A stretch of DNA of 10,607 bases from Cytophagales bacterium (GCA_029262955.1 JAJCYL010000070.1:1-10607), one strand, 5' to 3'. Numbered from the stretch's first letter, positions 1 through 6,276 are shown. Program-made: numbers and translations. The notes: generated by a model not told the origin, from the sequence alone.

Positions 1-9
1 AACCGATCA

Positions 10-25
10 GCGCTTGTTAGCGATC
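10..25 (-). other. attC-like end after the first gene
   Basis: On the plus strand TTGTTAGCG (14-22) sits right beside the stop codon of the 25-480 gene. The 10-mer GTTAGCGATC (16-25) recurs as its exact reverse complement GATCGCTAAC at 501-510, so the gene is framed by a perfect inverted repeat. Read on the gene strand this is GCTAACAAGCG after the stop and GGCGTTAGCG before the start, the arrangement known for integron cassettes (AACAA at one attC end, GCGTTA at the other). The remainder of the site lies outside the window, so this is an inference from half a site. Confidence 0.4.
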
Positions 26-480
26 TACTTATTCAAGTCCATATAGTAGACTTTCGCAGCTTCTTCAAGTTCGTCATCATAGCTGTCATCAAAGGCAAAA
101 CTGGCTAGTCGCCATTCCTTTTCAGGCTTGTAGAGTTGAAACGTGAACCTGAGTGCTTGTCTGTCAAATTTGACGAGATAGGAATGTAGGACATATGAGT
201 TTCCAAGTTGCTTAGTTACTATCGGTTCGTATCCGTAATATTTGCCAACTAAATCTTCGTTATATCTAGCTAACTGAGTTTTTACGTTATTTATGGCATC
301 TTGAATTCTTGTTGTCCATGGGTTGGTTTTGTAGAGTTCGTCAACAGCCACTTCGACTCCTTTGTCCTCGTAGTTCGAGAAAAAATCATCAATAAGTTGT
401 TGCCCGTTATCTTGGGCGAAGGTGTTCACGCTGTTAAGAGTTACAAGTAGAATGGAGAGGGTTAAAATTCTGAATTTCAT
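25..480 (-). CDS. Small exported protein of unknown function
   Basis: The 151-residue product starts at ATG (478-480). Residues 1-22 form a Sec signal peptide: a basic start (MKFR), a hydrophobic core, and TFAQ before the predicted cleavage, typical of Bacteroidota. The mature part begins with an acidic helix (FFSNYEDKG), followed by a region rich in Lys, Tyr and aromatic residues (VGKYYGYEPI, SYLVKFDRQALRFTFQLYKPEKEWRLASFAFDD) that reads as alternating beta strands and ends in an acidic tail. The size and the pattern of an N-terminal helix followed by strands recall NTF2-like folds, but no catalytic motif is visible and no function is assigned. It is probably periplasmic. It stands alone, is framed by a 10-bp inverted repeat, and could be a single-gene cassette. 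Confidence 0.8.
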   Translation of the reverse strand: MKFRILTLSILLVTLNSVNTFAQDNGQQLIDDFFSNYEDKGVEVAVDELYKTNPWTTRIQDAINNVKTQLARYNEDLVGKYYGYEPIVTKQLGNSYVLHSYLVKFDRQALRFTFQLYKPEKEWRLASFAFDDSYDDELEEAAKVYYMDLNK

Positions 481-500
481 ATTTTCTCGTTTGGTAAAGT

Positions 501-541
501 GATCGCTAACGCCAAGTGTAAACCACTTGTGCCTACACTTG
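501..541 (-). other. attC-like half site before the first gene
   Basis: The plus strand carries CGCTAACGCC (503-512) followed directly by an 8-bp perfect stem: CAAGTGTA (513-520) and TACACTTG (534-541), with 13 bases between. In attC terms this would be an R box, a short spacer and an L box. The expected second R box (TTGTTAGCG) is not found to the right, so the site is partial or recombined. The motif GCAAGTGTAGG recurs at 5578-5588, upstream of another minus-strand gene. Confidence 0.4.
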
Positions 542-777
542 CTTAAAACAACTAAGCTAGTGAATCTGCTTCATATGCACAACGGTTCCTAATAGCACTG
601 CGAAATACAAGTCCCTTTTTAAATTGCGGACAATTGGTGAATCAATCAATGCCGCTAAAGAAGCAGGTGAACGGTCAGCCTGTTACTGCTGAAGGAGTAA
701 GAAAGCAAGTACATGAGGTTTAAACGATGTTACCATCTGTTGGGTCGTCTGCCTATTCAGGTTTCTCTTGCCAGGCG

Positions 778-811
778 CCTACGCTGCAAGCTTCAGCGAC
801 AGCGTGAGAGG
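778..811 (+). repeat. Dispersed palindromic element, copy A
   Basis: It opens with CCTACGCTG, has the centre AAGCTTCAGCGACAG, and ends in GAGAGG. Three further copies lie in the group II intron (5796-5825 inverted, 6142-6175, 6443-6477). The core CGCTG-AAGCTTCAGCG is close to a perfect palindrome. As it occurs outside the intron it is not an intron domain but an independently dispersed element, REP- or MITE-like in size. Confidence 0.6.
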
Positions 812-813
812 CC

Positions 814-863
814 TTCATTTTTGAAAGACCAAAAACGAAGCAAAAAGTCTTTTGGAAAATGAA
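814..863. repeat. Long imperfect hairpin
   Basis: The arms TTCATTTTTGAAAGAC (814-829) and GTCTTTTGGAAAATGAA (847-863) pair with few mismatches around a 17-base loop. It adjoins palindrome copy A with only two bases between. No T-tract follows on either strand, so a terminator role is not well supported. Confidence 0.55.
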
Positions 864-952
864 TGTGTCCCACGGCTTGCACACCACCAGCCAGCGCTAA
901 TTCCATTGGGCAGCAACACGGCCATCCCACATATCCGCCCTCATTTTCCGGC

Positions 953-993
953 CAACCCGCCTGCTTGAAAACCGAGAAAGGAAATGCGGGTTG
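953..993. repeat. 8-bp inverted repeat
   Basis: CAACCCGC (953-960) and GCGGGTTG (986-993) are exact reverse complements, 25 bases apart, in otherwise gene-free DNA. The function is unknown. Confidence 0.45.
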
Positions 994-1035
994 CCGCCTT
1001 TACAATTGCTAATATATCCTTCCTTGTGTGATTCA

Positions 1036-1153
1036 CTATAGCTCGAAAGCGCCGGTGAATAGTTCAAACCGCTTCCGTAGGTAGGAGTTCAATACCCGCT
1101 CTAATGAACCAAAGCCTTACTTCGCACCATTGTAGCTTAATTGTTCGCAATAG
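1036..1153 (-). other. Possible attC-like site after the AhpD-like gene
   Basis: TTGTTCGCA (1141-1149) lies 8 bases from the stop codon of the AhpD-like gene, matching the TTGTTAGCG next to the first gene. About 100 bases to the left, CTAT (1036-1039) and CGAA (1044-1047) pair with ATAG (1150-1153) and TTCG (1144-1147), followed by GCGCC (1049-1053). Inner arms are short (GGTG with CACC). This is the weakest of the proposed sites. Confidence 0.25.
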
Positions 1154-1156
1154 TAT

Positions 1157-1609
1157 TTATTCACTTATTGTGTAGTTCCCCGGCGTAAACTCAAAAGTTT
1201 TCATTAACCTATTCCAAGTATTACTTTGAGAAATGGTTAGTGTTAAGTAGCAAATCTCTTCTTTAGAAAAGTGACTACTCAAACCATCAAATAATTCTTG
1301 AGAAATTGGACTACTTTTTAGTTTTGTTAAGGTGTCAGTAAATGACAATACAAGTCTCTCTTTTTCTGAGAAATAAGGAGTTTCTTCCCAAACACATAAA
1401 GAAGATAATCGTAGTTCCGTTTCTCCAAAATGTTTCAACTCTTTGTAGTGCATATCTACACAATAGGCACACCCATTTATTTGAGCTGTTCTTAATCTTA
1501 TCATTTCTATCAATTTTCTGTCTAATGTTGAATTGATAATTGAGTCTTCAATAGTTCTTAAATTCTCAAACATTCCATTTGGGGTGTCTTGATAGGTAAT
1601 TCGTTCCAT
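1157..1609 (-). CDS. AhpD-like carboxymuconolactone decarboxylase family protein
   Basis: The 150-residue protein contains the core signature of the AhpD/carboxymuconolactone decarboxylase superfamily, EMIRLRTAQINGCAYCVDMH (residues 35-54). Cys47 and Cys50 form the CxxC redox pair, His54 lies four residues after the second Cys, and Glu35 is the conserved upstream acid. In AhpD the pair and the His/Glu relay support disulfide-linked peroxidase activity, so a cytoplasmic peroxidase or thiol oxidoreductase role is likely; substrate and reductant cannot be read. Start is the ATG at 1607-1609. It lies 82 bp downstream of a Crp/Fnr regulator on the same strand, and that gap contains a 14-bp palindrome that could be its operator. 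The family is certain, the exact reaction is not. Confidence 0.9.
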   Translation of the reverse strand: MERITYQDTPNGMFENLRTIEDSIINSTLDRKLIEMIRLRTAQINGCAYCVDMHYKELKHFGETELRLSSLCVWEETPYFSEKERLVLSFTDTLTKLKSSPISQELFDGLSSHFSKEEICYLTLTISQSNTWNRLMKTFEFTPGNYTISE

Positions 1610-1665
1610 AATTTTATTGTTGAATAATTATGAAGCAAATTTATGGTGTCTATTTTCTGTAATGA

Positions 1666-1679
1666 TTAAGGTATCTTAA
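1666..1679 (-). promoter_or_regulatory. Palindrome before the AhpD-like gene
   Basis: TTAAG-GTAT-CTTAA is a perfect inverted repeat with a 4-base centre, 57 bp upstream of the AhpD-like start and just after the regulator gene ends. Dimeric Crp/Fnr proteins bind such palindromes, so it is a candidate operator for the adjacent regulator. It does not match the TGTGA-N6-TCACA consensus, and an A/T-rich palindrome can arise by chance. Confidence 0.3.
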
Positions 1680-1691
1680 GAAATGAAATTT

Positions 1692-2258
1692 TTAACTTTT
1701 TCTCAGTTCGCTTAAGTATTCAGGTGTAATTTCCAAGTATGATGCGATCATATATTGCGGAACTCTTTGGATGAAATCTGGAAAATGGTTAATTAAATCA
1801 TCATATCGACTTTTACTTTTCATTTGTAGATAAATGTCGTTTTTACGTTGAGTAGCAATCAACATATTTTCAGTAATAATTCTGAATAGTCTTTCGAGTT
1901 TTGGAATAGAGAGAAAGAGTTTTTCTAATTCATCTTTGTCAATTATCAATATTTCAGTTTTCTCAAGTGCTTGAATGGATATGGCAGAGGGAGTTTTTTT
2001 AATAAAACTTTCCATACTTGTTACCCACCAATTTTGAATGGCGAATTGAGTTATTTTTTCATTCCCTTTATTGTCAATATAAAATGAACGAACTAAACCA
2101 CTTATTATAAAATATCTATTGGTACAAATTTTCCCTTCACGAAGAATGTAATCTTTCTTTTGAAATATTTTCAAAGTTAACTTTGAAAATATTTCATCTA
2201 TTTCAGCATCACTAAACTCAACATATCGATTGAAATATGTTTTGATTTGGGTTTTCAT
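1692..2258 (-). CDS. Crp/Fnr family transcriptional regulator (copy 1)
   Basis: The 188-residue protein has an N-terminal cyclic-nucleotide-binding-like beta barrel (about residues 25-115; YILREGKICTNRYFIISGLVRSF and the QFAIQNWWVT strand), a long dimer helix (about 118-150) and a C-terminal winged helix with the HTH near residues 165-187 (RVPQYMIASYLEITPEYLSEL). The phosphate-binding RxA motif of true cAMP receptors is not evident, so the ligand is unknown. Length and layout match a Bacteroidota Crp/Fnr group often found beside small redox or detoxification genes. It lies immediately upstream of the AhpD-like gene and probably controls it. It resembles the second regulator at 4989-5555, including the shared NWWVT. 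The region upstream of its ATG (2256-2258) is occupied by repeat R1. Confidence 0.92.
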   Translation of the reverse strand: MKTQIKTYFNRYVEFSDAEIDEIFSKLTLKIFQKKDYILREGKICTNRYFIISGLVRSFYIDNKGNEKITQFAIQNWWVTSMESFIKKTPSAISIQALEKTEILIIDKDELEKLFLSIPKLERLFRIITENMLIATQRKNDIYLQMKSKSRYDDLINHFPDFIQRVPQYMIASYLEITPEYLSELRKS

Positions 2259-2283
2259 TTTGAACGGTTTCCTATATTGTTTC

Positions 2284-2444
2284 CATCGCCTGGCTATGAT
2301 GACCTTAGGGATTAGAAAGTACTAACCTTACTATCTTCCTCTAAGCCACACCGTTGTTTAAATTTATTAATAGTGGCGGACTTTCCAAGTGCCACCAAAA
2401 TATCCTGGCCGTTACAACCCCATTCATTCATAGGTTTTGTTACC
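2284..2444 (-). repeat. Intergenic repeat R1, attC-like
   Basis: It fills the gap between the nitronate monooxygenase stop and the Crp/Fnr copy 1 start. It shares an order of motifs with R2 at 8811-8957: CGCCTGGCTATGATGA on the left, GTGGC-N13-GCCAC (2373-2395) around the common core GACTTTCCAAG, and CATTCATAG on the right. The arms CTATGATGA (2294-2302) and TCATTCATAG (2424-2433) pair except for one extra T, the same unpaired base as in R2. Outer ends are CATCGCC (2284-2290) and TTGTTACC (2438-2444), which overlaps the NMO stop codon. Family membership with R2 is seen directly; attC identity is inferred. Confidence 0.6.
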
Positions 2445-3528
2445 AGCTTTTAGTCTTATGAATTTTTGAAACGTCCTCAATTAAAGAATGAAATAATGAC
2501 TCGGTAGATTTATGCTTCAATATGGAAGAGGGTTGACCTGACCAATATGCCACGAAATCTGAGTTATTTTGTTCTATTGAAGCCTTTCTTAAAGAACTCA
2601 AAAATCTACTTTGAATAGGGTATGGAGCTATATACTCTTTATCAGAATCTTTGAAACTTCTCGAAAAGTTACTTGAAATTGCCCTGGCCAATCTCCCTGT
2701 AAAAACTCTAGTGAGATCTGTCTTGACCGGACTTGAAGAAAGTAATTTAGATTTATGAATTTCGGATGCATTAGACTCATTAGTTGCTAGAAAAGCTGTT
2801 CCTATTTGAGCTCCTGCGGCTCCTGATTTTAGTATGTCAGCAAGATCACTACCATTGGAAATCCCTCCTGCTGCAATGACAGGTATATTAAGGTTGTCAA
2901 CTACTTGATGAATCAAAAGTCGCGTAGGGGTTAAAGATTCTTCTGCAGATTTCATAAATGAGGCTCTGTGTCCTCCAGCTTCTGATCCTGATGCTATCAC
3001 TATATCGATTCCCGCCTCTTCTATCATCATCGCTTCCTCCAGAGTTGTCGCTGTAGCCATCACGATGATCTGTCTTTTTTTTAACTCAAGTATGATTTCT
3101 CTAGAAGGTAGACCAAAAATAAAGCTGGCAACTGGTGGTCCTGATGTTAATACAGCTTCCATTTGCTGTTCAAAATTCTGCGTTTCGGGGTGAGGTTTTT
3201 CTGGAAGTGAAACCTGCATTTGCTCAAAGTATGGTGCGAATACTTTTTTCAGTTCGTCAAAGCTTTCATTTTTGTAGGTATCAATGGGGTCATCTTTCAA
3301 AGGAACCCACAGGTTAAGCACATACGGCATGCTGGTCAGCCTCTTGATTTCTTTATCAACCTCTACTATCTCCTCTGGGGTGTAAGCGTGGAGTCCAAAG
3401 GATCCCATTCCCCCTAGGTTCGAGACCTTAGCAACCAATTGGGAGGAGGAAAACTTCCCCCCGAATGGCCCTTGAATGATAGGATACTTTATTTTGAGCA
3501 ACTCCGTTGCCCTTGTCCTATTCCACAT
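2440..3528 (-). CDS. Nitronate monooxygenase family flavoprotein
   Basis: The 362-residue protein is a TIM-barrel FMN enzyme of the nitronate monooxygenase (former 2-nitropropane dioxygenase) family. Motifs in order: YPIIQGPFGG (15-24) with strand 1 of the barrel, SNLGGMGSFG (36-45), IVIASGSEAGGHRAS (176-190) with the likely catalytic His187, NIPVIAAGGISNG (214-226) for FMN phosphate binding, and GAAGAQIGTAFLAT (236-249). Known members oxidise alkyl nitronates with oxygen, but many relatives act on other substrates, so the substrate is open. It is cytoplasmic. The start codon overlaps the end of the NTF2-like gene by 11 bp, implying translational coupling, and it is the last gene of the module. 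Start is ATG at 3526-3528. Repeat R1 begins at its stop codon. Confidence 0.92.
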   Translation of the reverse strand: MWNRTRATELLKIKYPIIQGPFGGKFSSSQLVAKVSNLGGMGSFGLHAYTPEEIVEVDKEIKRLTSMPYVLNLWVPLKDDPIDTYKNESFDELKKVFAPYFEQMQVSLPEKPHPETQNFEQQMEAVLTSGPPVASFIFGLPSREIILELKKRQIIVMATATTLEEAMMIEEAGIDIVIASGSEAGGHRASFMKSAEESLTPTRLLIHQVVDNLNIPVIAAGGISNGSDLADILKSGAAGAQIGTAFLATNESNASEIHKSKLLSSSPVKTDLTRVFTGRLARAISSNFSRSFKDSDKEYIAPYPIQSRFLSSLRKASIEQNNSDFVAYWSGQPSSILKHKSTESLFHSLIEDVSKIHKTKSW

Positions 3529-3886
3529 GTGTAAATAGTTTATTTACAATTTTCCATTTCCCTGCTACCAAACTTAGGGAAAGAAAGTCATAATAATTAA
3601 AACCTAACATAGGCACATGGAGTCTTGCCGTAGCGATATTTCCTAGAATATCGAGTCCCATAATTTTCATTTTATTGTTCTCATTTAACTCACTCGGACT
3701 CTGTCTATTTTTTACACCTTCCAAATATTCATCGAGGGGTTTCAGGTATTCTGTTCCTTTAATATCCCCATACAAGTGAGCTTCCTCAGTGAAACATCCT
3801 TTAAGTTTTTTGACGTCACCATGGTAGATTCCATCTAAGTAGTTAGTTAAAACCTTTGTTATTGCTGTTGCTTTTTCGTTATACAT
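3518..3886 (-). CDS. NTF2-like (SnoaL/lumazine-binding-like) protein
   Basis: The 122-residue protein has the NTF2-like alpha+beta pattern: an N-terminal helix (AITKVLTNYLDGIYHGDVKKLKGCF, with the typical 'one tour per gene product' HGD and F-T-E-E-A-H), a variable linker, and strands NIATARLHVPMLGFNYYDFLSLSLVAGKWKIVNKLF ending in the characteristic G-K-W-K-I-V-N-K motif (109-116). It is closest to the putative lumazine-binding / DUF4440-type group. It may be a small enzyme or accessory fold; no catalytic residue can be named. It lies 11 bp after the SDR gene and overlaps the nitronate monooxygenase gene by 11 bp, so its product is probably made in proportion to these enzymes and may act on the same pathway. 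Confidence 0.85.
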   Translation of the reverse strand: MYNEKATAITKVLTNYLDGIYHGDVKKLKGCFTEEAHLYGDIKGTEYLKPLDEYLEGVKNRQSPSELNENNKMKIMGLDILGNIATARLHVPMLGFNYYDFLSLSLVAGKWKIVNKLFTHVE

Positions 3887-3897
3887 GATTAGTCAAT

Positions 3898-4641
3898 TTA
3901 TAGGGAATGCCCAATGGTATGTCCTCCTGCGAGATTAATCGTTTCTCCTGTGATAAAACCTGCTTGTGATAGATAATAAGCTGCTTCGGCAATTTCCTCT
4001 GGTTCACCTATTCTGTTGAGCAAGTGTAAGTCGGCTAAACTATCCGCATCCTCTACACCTATTTTTCCCTGAAGAGGGCTCCTAATGATGCCAGGGGATA
4101 TGGTATTTACTTTGATGTTGTCCTTCCCAAATTCGGCAGCCAATTGTCTGGTCAAGGCGTGTATGGCTCCTTTGCTCGCTACTGCGGCGGTGGCAGGAAA
4201 TCCTGCAATGGCATGATCTACTAAGACTGTCCCGATATTGATGATTACTCCTTCTCCCTGGGTCAACATTTGCTTCACGGCAGCTTGAGAAGCAAAGAAC
4301 GTTCCCTTTAAATTGACACCTAAAAATCTATCCAGATCTTCTTCTTCAACATCCAGAAATGGTTTGGGTTGAAATACACCTGCGTTGTTTACCAATACAT
4401 CAACACTATGGAATTGATCTATAGCAGACGCTACTATTTTTTCGCCTACTTGCCTTTTTGAAATATCTCCGGCAACAAGTAGGGCATTCTCTGGTGATCC
4501 AAATGCTGCATAAGTGGCTTTTAGTTTTTCCTCATCGGAGGAGTTCATGACCACATTGCTCCCTTTTTCAATAAACAATTTTGCTATGGCTTTACCAATG
4601 CCCGTTGAAGCACCTGTTACTATTACTGTTTTACCTTTCAT
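3898..4641 (-). CDS. SDR family protein lacking the catalytic tyrosine
   Basis: The 247-residue protein is a classical-length short-chain dehydrogenase/reductase with a Rossmann fold: TGASTGIG (9-16) binds the dinucleotide, VLVNNAG (82-88) stabilises the central sheet, N110 is in GVNLKG, and SPGIIRSP (182-189) closes the cofactor site. The active-site segment is abnormal. The usual Ser..Tyr-x3-Lys is replaced: IINIGTVL (133-140) has Thr where Ser is expected, and AAVASK (152-157) has Ala153 where Tyr should precede Lys157. No tyrosine occurs between residues 110 and 220. It may therefore use another acid, act on an unusual substrate, or be non-reductive. It lies between the tautomerase (11 bp gap) and the NTF2-like gene (11 bp gap). 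Family is certain, activity is not. Confidence 0.93.
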   Translation of the reverse strand: MKGKTVIVTGASTGIGKAIAKLFIEKGSNVVMNSSDEEKLKATYAAFGSPENALLVAGDISKRQVGEKIVASAIDQFHSVDVLVNNAGVFQPKPFLDVEEEDLDRFLGVNLKGTFFASQAAVKQMLTQGEGVIINIGTVLVDHAIAGFPATAAVASKGAIHALTRQLAAEFGKDNIKVNTISPGIIRSPLQGKIGVEDADSLADLHLLNRIGEPEEIAEAAYYLSQAGFITGETINLAGGHTIGHSL

Positions 4642-4652
4642 AATCCTTTTAG

Positions 4653-4847
4653 TTACTTTTTAAGTTCTGAATATTGCGTTCCACATACACCCCAATTGTC
4701 AACCGGGACTTCATCTATCACAACATGAGTTGTTTTTGGATCCTTGTTGAGGATATCGACTACAAGCTGAGTAGCTCCTTCGATAAGTTGTTGTTTTTGT
4801 GTTTTAGTCACCTGTTCATCTGTGACTTTGATATTAATGTATGGCAT
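4653..4847 (-). CDS. 4-oxalocrotonate tautomerase family protein
   Basis: The 64-residue size and sequence fit the 4-oxalocrotonate tautomerase family. MPYINIKV gives the essential Pro that becomes N-terminal after Met removal and acts as general base. The helix QKQQLIEGATQLVVDIL (18-34) and the strand-turn THVVIDEVPVDNWGVCG (40-56) are typical of the YwhB/DmpI-like members. The usual Arg11 is not present (a Lys/Thr-rich segment, TDEQVTKTQK, lies there), so the substrate may differ from 4-oxalocrotonate. These proteins act as hexamers in the cytosol. It is the first of four tightly spaced genes and is preceded by a purine-rich RBS (AAAAAGAAG). A CRP-like palindrome lies 87 bp upstream. Confidence 0.93.
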   Translation of the reverse strand: MPYINIKVTDEQVTKTQKQQLIEGATQLVVDILNKDPKTTHVVIDEVPVDNWGVCGTQYSELKK

Positions 4848-4933
4848 AGATTCTTCTTTTTGTTTTTGATTAATTACAAAACAAAGTTGAAGAAGTTGCT
4901 CTGAGGCTAATAGGAGCTATGTCACGAAGTTGA

Positions 4934-4949
4934 TGTGAGGTAAATCACA
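4934..4949 (-). promoter_or_regulatory. Perfect CRP-type palindrome, candidate operator
   Basis: TGTGA (4934-4938), GGTAAA, TCACA (4945-4949) is the exact TGTGA-N6-TCACA consensus of the Crp family. A second palindrome overlaps it: TGAGGT (4936-4941) and ACCTCA (4949-4954 region) with seven bases between. It lies in the 141-bp gap between the Crp/Fnr regulator gene and the tautomerase, upstream of all four downstream genes, which is where the neighbouring regulator would be expected to bind. Binding is inferred; no -7/-33 promoter pair could be placed with confidence. Confidence 0.6.
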
Positions 4950-4988
4950 CCTCAAGGATGAAAGATAACCTAAGGACCAAGGTGTCAG

Positions 4989-5555
4989 TCAGGAATTTAA
5001 TCTACTAAGGGTCTCTCTAGACACACCTAAATAAGCAGCAATCAATTTTTTGGATACTCTTTGAAACAGTTGAGGATAATGTTTGAGTAGGAGGTCATAA
5101 CGTTCTTGTGCTGTATTTCTTAACAAAGAGAGCACACGGTTTTGGAGTGCTATGTAACCCAGTTTTGTTTTTTTTGCCCAAAACCGCTCCATTTGAGGCA
5201 TCTCCTGAGATAACTTTTCACGGTTTTCATATGTGATATATAGTAGTTCGCAGTCTTCAAGGCAGTCCACTGATATTTTAGCCTTTTCCTGATTGGTGAA
5301 AGCGTCATAGTCTGTTACCCACCAGTTTTCCATGGCAAACTGTAAAATATGCTCTTTGCCAGTATTATCGAAGAAGTAGGATTTAAGGCATCCCTTAATT
5401 ACCCAAAATTCCTTGCTTACGAATTCGTTCTCTTGCACAATGAATTGGTGTTTACGCCTATTCACAGCTGTGAAGTGGCTCAGCACATAAGCGAACTCCT
5501 CATCTGTAAGAGGAGTAATCTCATCAATATGTACTTTAAGTGGGTGTGGATGCAT
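4989..5555 (-). CDS. Crp/Fnr family transcriptional regulator (copy 2)
   Basis: The 188-residue protein has the same plan as copy 1: cNMP-binding-like barrel (about residues 20-115; FIVQENEFVSKEFWVIKGCLKSYFF and ILQFAMENWWVTD), dimer helix (118-150) and HTH near 165-188 (RVSKKLIAAYLGVSRETLSRL), whose SRETLSR recognition helix is typical of Crp/Fnr. Cys residues are present but not in the Fnr iron-sulfur spacing, so oxygen sensing by a cluster is not suggested. It precedes the tautomerase/SDR/NTF2-like/NMO genes by 141 bp that hold a perfect Crp-type palindrome, making it their likely regulator. The group II intron was inserted 118 bp upstream of its start, leaving only that length of original upstream DNA. 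Start is ATG at 5553-5555. Confidence 0.93.
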   Translation of the reverse strand: MHPHPLKVHIDEITPLTDEEFAYVLSHFTAVNRRKHQFIVQENEFVSKEFWVIKGCLKSYFFDNTGKEHILQFAMENWWVTDYDAFTNQEKAKISVDCLEDCELLYITYENREKLSQEMPQMERFWAKKTKLGYIALQNRVLSLLRNTAQERYDLLLKHYPQLFQRVSKKLIAAYLGVSRETLSRLNS

Positions 5556-5673
5556 TGTTTGCTGGCAACGGACATGAGCAAGTGTAGGTGCCTGATCAGT
5601 TCCTTATGAGATTAAAAATAATGGATTTTCACTGAAGCAGGAAAAAGAAATTACAGCATTACGCTTGCTTGAT
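5556..5673. other. Upstream region of Crp/Fnr copy 2 and 5' exon of the intron
   Basis: It holds CAACGG (5569-5574) and GCAAGTGTAGG (5578-5588), echoes of the half site before the first gene, and at its right end IBS1 (CTTGAT, 5668-5673). No convincing promoter was recognised. Confidence 0.3.
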
Positions 5674-5749
5674 GTGTGTGCCTTGAATGATGAATTTAGC
5701 TCATGAAGTTGAGCGTTCCAAAGGGTGAAAGTCTCGTAAGCACTGGGGT

Positions 5750-5765
5750 CCCCGATAAGTCGGGG
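5750..5765. repeat. CCCCGA..TCGGGG hairpin 1 in the intron
   Basis: CCCCGATAAGTCGGGG pairs as a 6-bp stem with a 4-base loop and is followed at once by another small hairpin, CAGGC-TGT-GCCTG (5766-5778). Both lie in domain I where bacterial introns of this type usually have short loops. Confidence 0.55.
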
Positions 5766-5795
5766 CAGGCTGTGCCTGGAAACTAAGCAAGTGGC

Positions 5796-5825
5796 ACCGC
5801 GTGTCGCTGAAGCTTTTAGCGGAGG
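5796..5825 (-). repeat. Dispersed palindromic element, copy D (inverted)
   Basis: Read on the minus strand it gives CCTCCGCT, AAAAGCTTCAGCGACA and a GCG end, matching copies A-C. It is shorter at the right end and sits in domain I of the intron. Confidence 0.5.
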
Positions 5826-5998
5826 CACAAGGTGGTTTGGAATGATCCAAGCACTGAAGCCCGCCTGACGGACGAGGCAGGTAAGCCAGACTGCAGTGTC
5901 TGTACTGACCCCCAATCAAGTTGAGGGCAGGCTGAACAGAAACTACATACAGAGGCTATTAGGTCGGATGAGGACCACATGATACTGAAGTCCAACAT

Positions 5999-6018
5999 CC
6001 CGACAAGTATTTGTCAGG
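5999..6018. repeat. Hairpin GACAA-GTAT-TTGTC
   Basis: GACAA (6002-6006) and TTGTC (6011-6015) pair around GTAT, flanked by CC and GG. It is one of several compact hairpins in the intron. Confidence 0.4.
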
Positions 6019-6141
6019 AACTGTTCATCTTACTGAGAGGGCAGAGCGTGCAGAAAATGTTCAGTGAGCATTTTCAGCCATGAGCCAGTTTGTAGGGCTG
6101 GGATCAGCAACCACGAGATGGTTATGCGGAGAAGTCAGGCT

Positions 6142-6175
6142 CCTACCTTAAAGCTTCGGCGACAGAGTATAGAGG
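6142..6175 (+). repeat. Dispersed palindromic element, copy B
   Basis: CCTACCTTA, AAGCTTCGGCGACAG and AGAGG match copy A over the same 34 bases with scattered changes. It lies between GAGAAGTCAG and AGAGGTCATAGTAG, two segments that I recall being nearly adjacent in related introns, so it reads as an insertion. Confidence 0.55.
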
Positions 6176-6259
6176 TCATAGTAGTCAACGGGATTTGAGT
6201 CGACACCGGAAGGCTAAGGTCGGAATGCTCACGGGGTTGGTGAAGGACTGAACAGCCTG

Positions 6260-6276
6260 CCCGCACTTGATGCGGG
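6260..6276. repeat. Hairpin in the domain IV region
   Basis: CCCGCA-CTTGA-TGCGGG is a perfect 6-bp stem. It lies where the reverse transcriptase gene would begin in a full-length intron. Confidence 0.45.

Larger units (their letters stand above)
542..1156. other. Gene-free stretch with repeats
   Basis: No ORF here has recognisable protein features. The stretch holds one copy of the dispersed 34-bp palindrome (778-811), a large imperfect hairpin (814-863), an 8-bp inverted repeat (953-993) and a possible attC-like site (1036-1153). Its base composition is more G/C-rich than the genes on either side, and it looks like accumulated small mobile or recombination elements rather than a decayed gene. 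Confidence 0.5.

Noticed and set aside
713..862. 49-codon plus-strand ORF, very basic
   Set aside because: It runs through the palindrome and the large hairpin, so its sequence is explained by those repeats; no conserved motif.
814..863. Hairpin as a rho-independent terminator
   Set aside because: No T-tract on either strand after the stem, and no gene ends next to it.
4674..4904. 76-codon plus-strand ORF
   Set aside because: Antisense to the tautomerase gene and its leader; no independent support.
5735..5739. CGTAA as a possible EBS2 pairing with TTACG at 5659-5663
   Set aside because: Only five bases and not in a position I can defend as EBS2; chance match likely.
5604..5998. Three overlapping minus-strand ORFs of 60-103 codons
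   Set aside because: They lie antisense to the structured group II intron RNA, are Ser/Cys/Pro-rich and show no protein motif.
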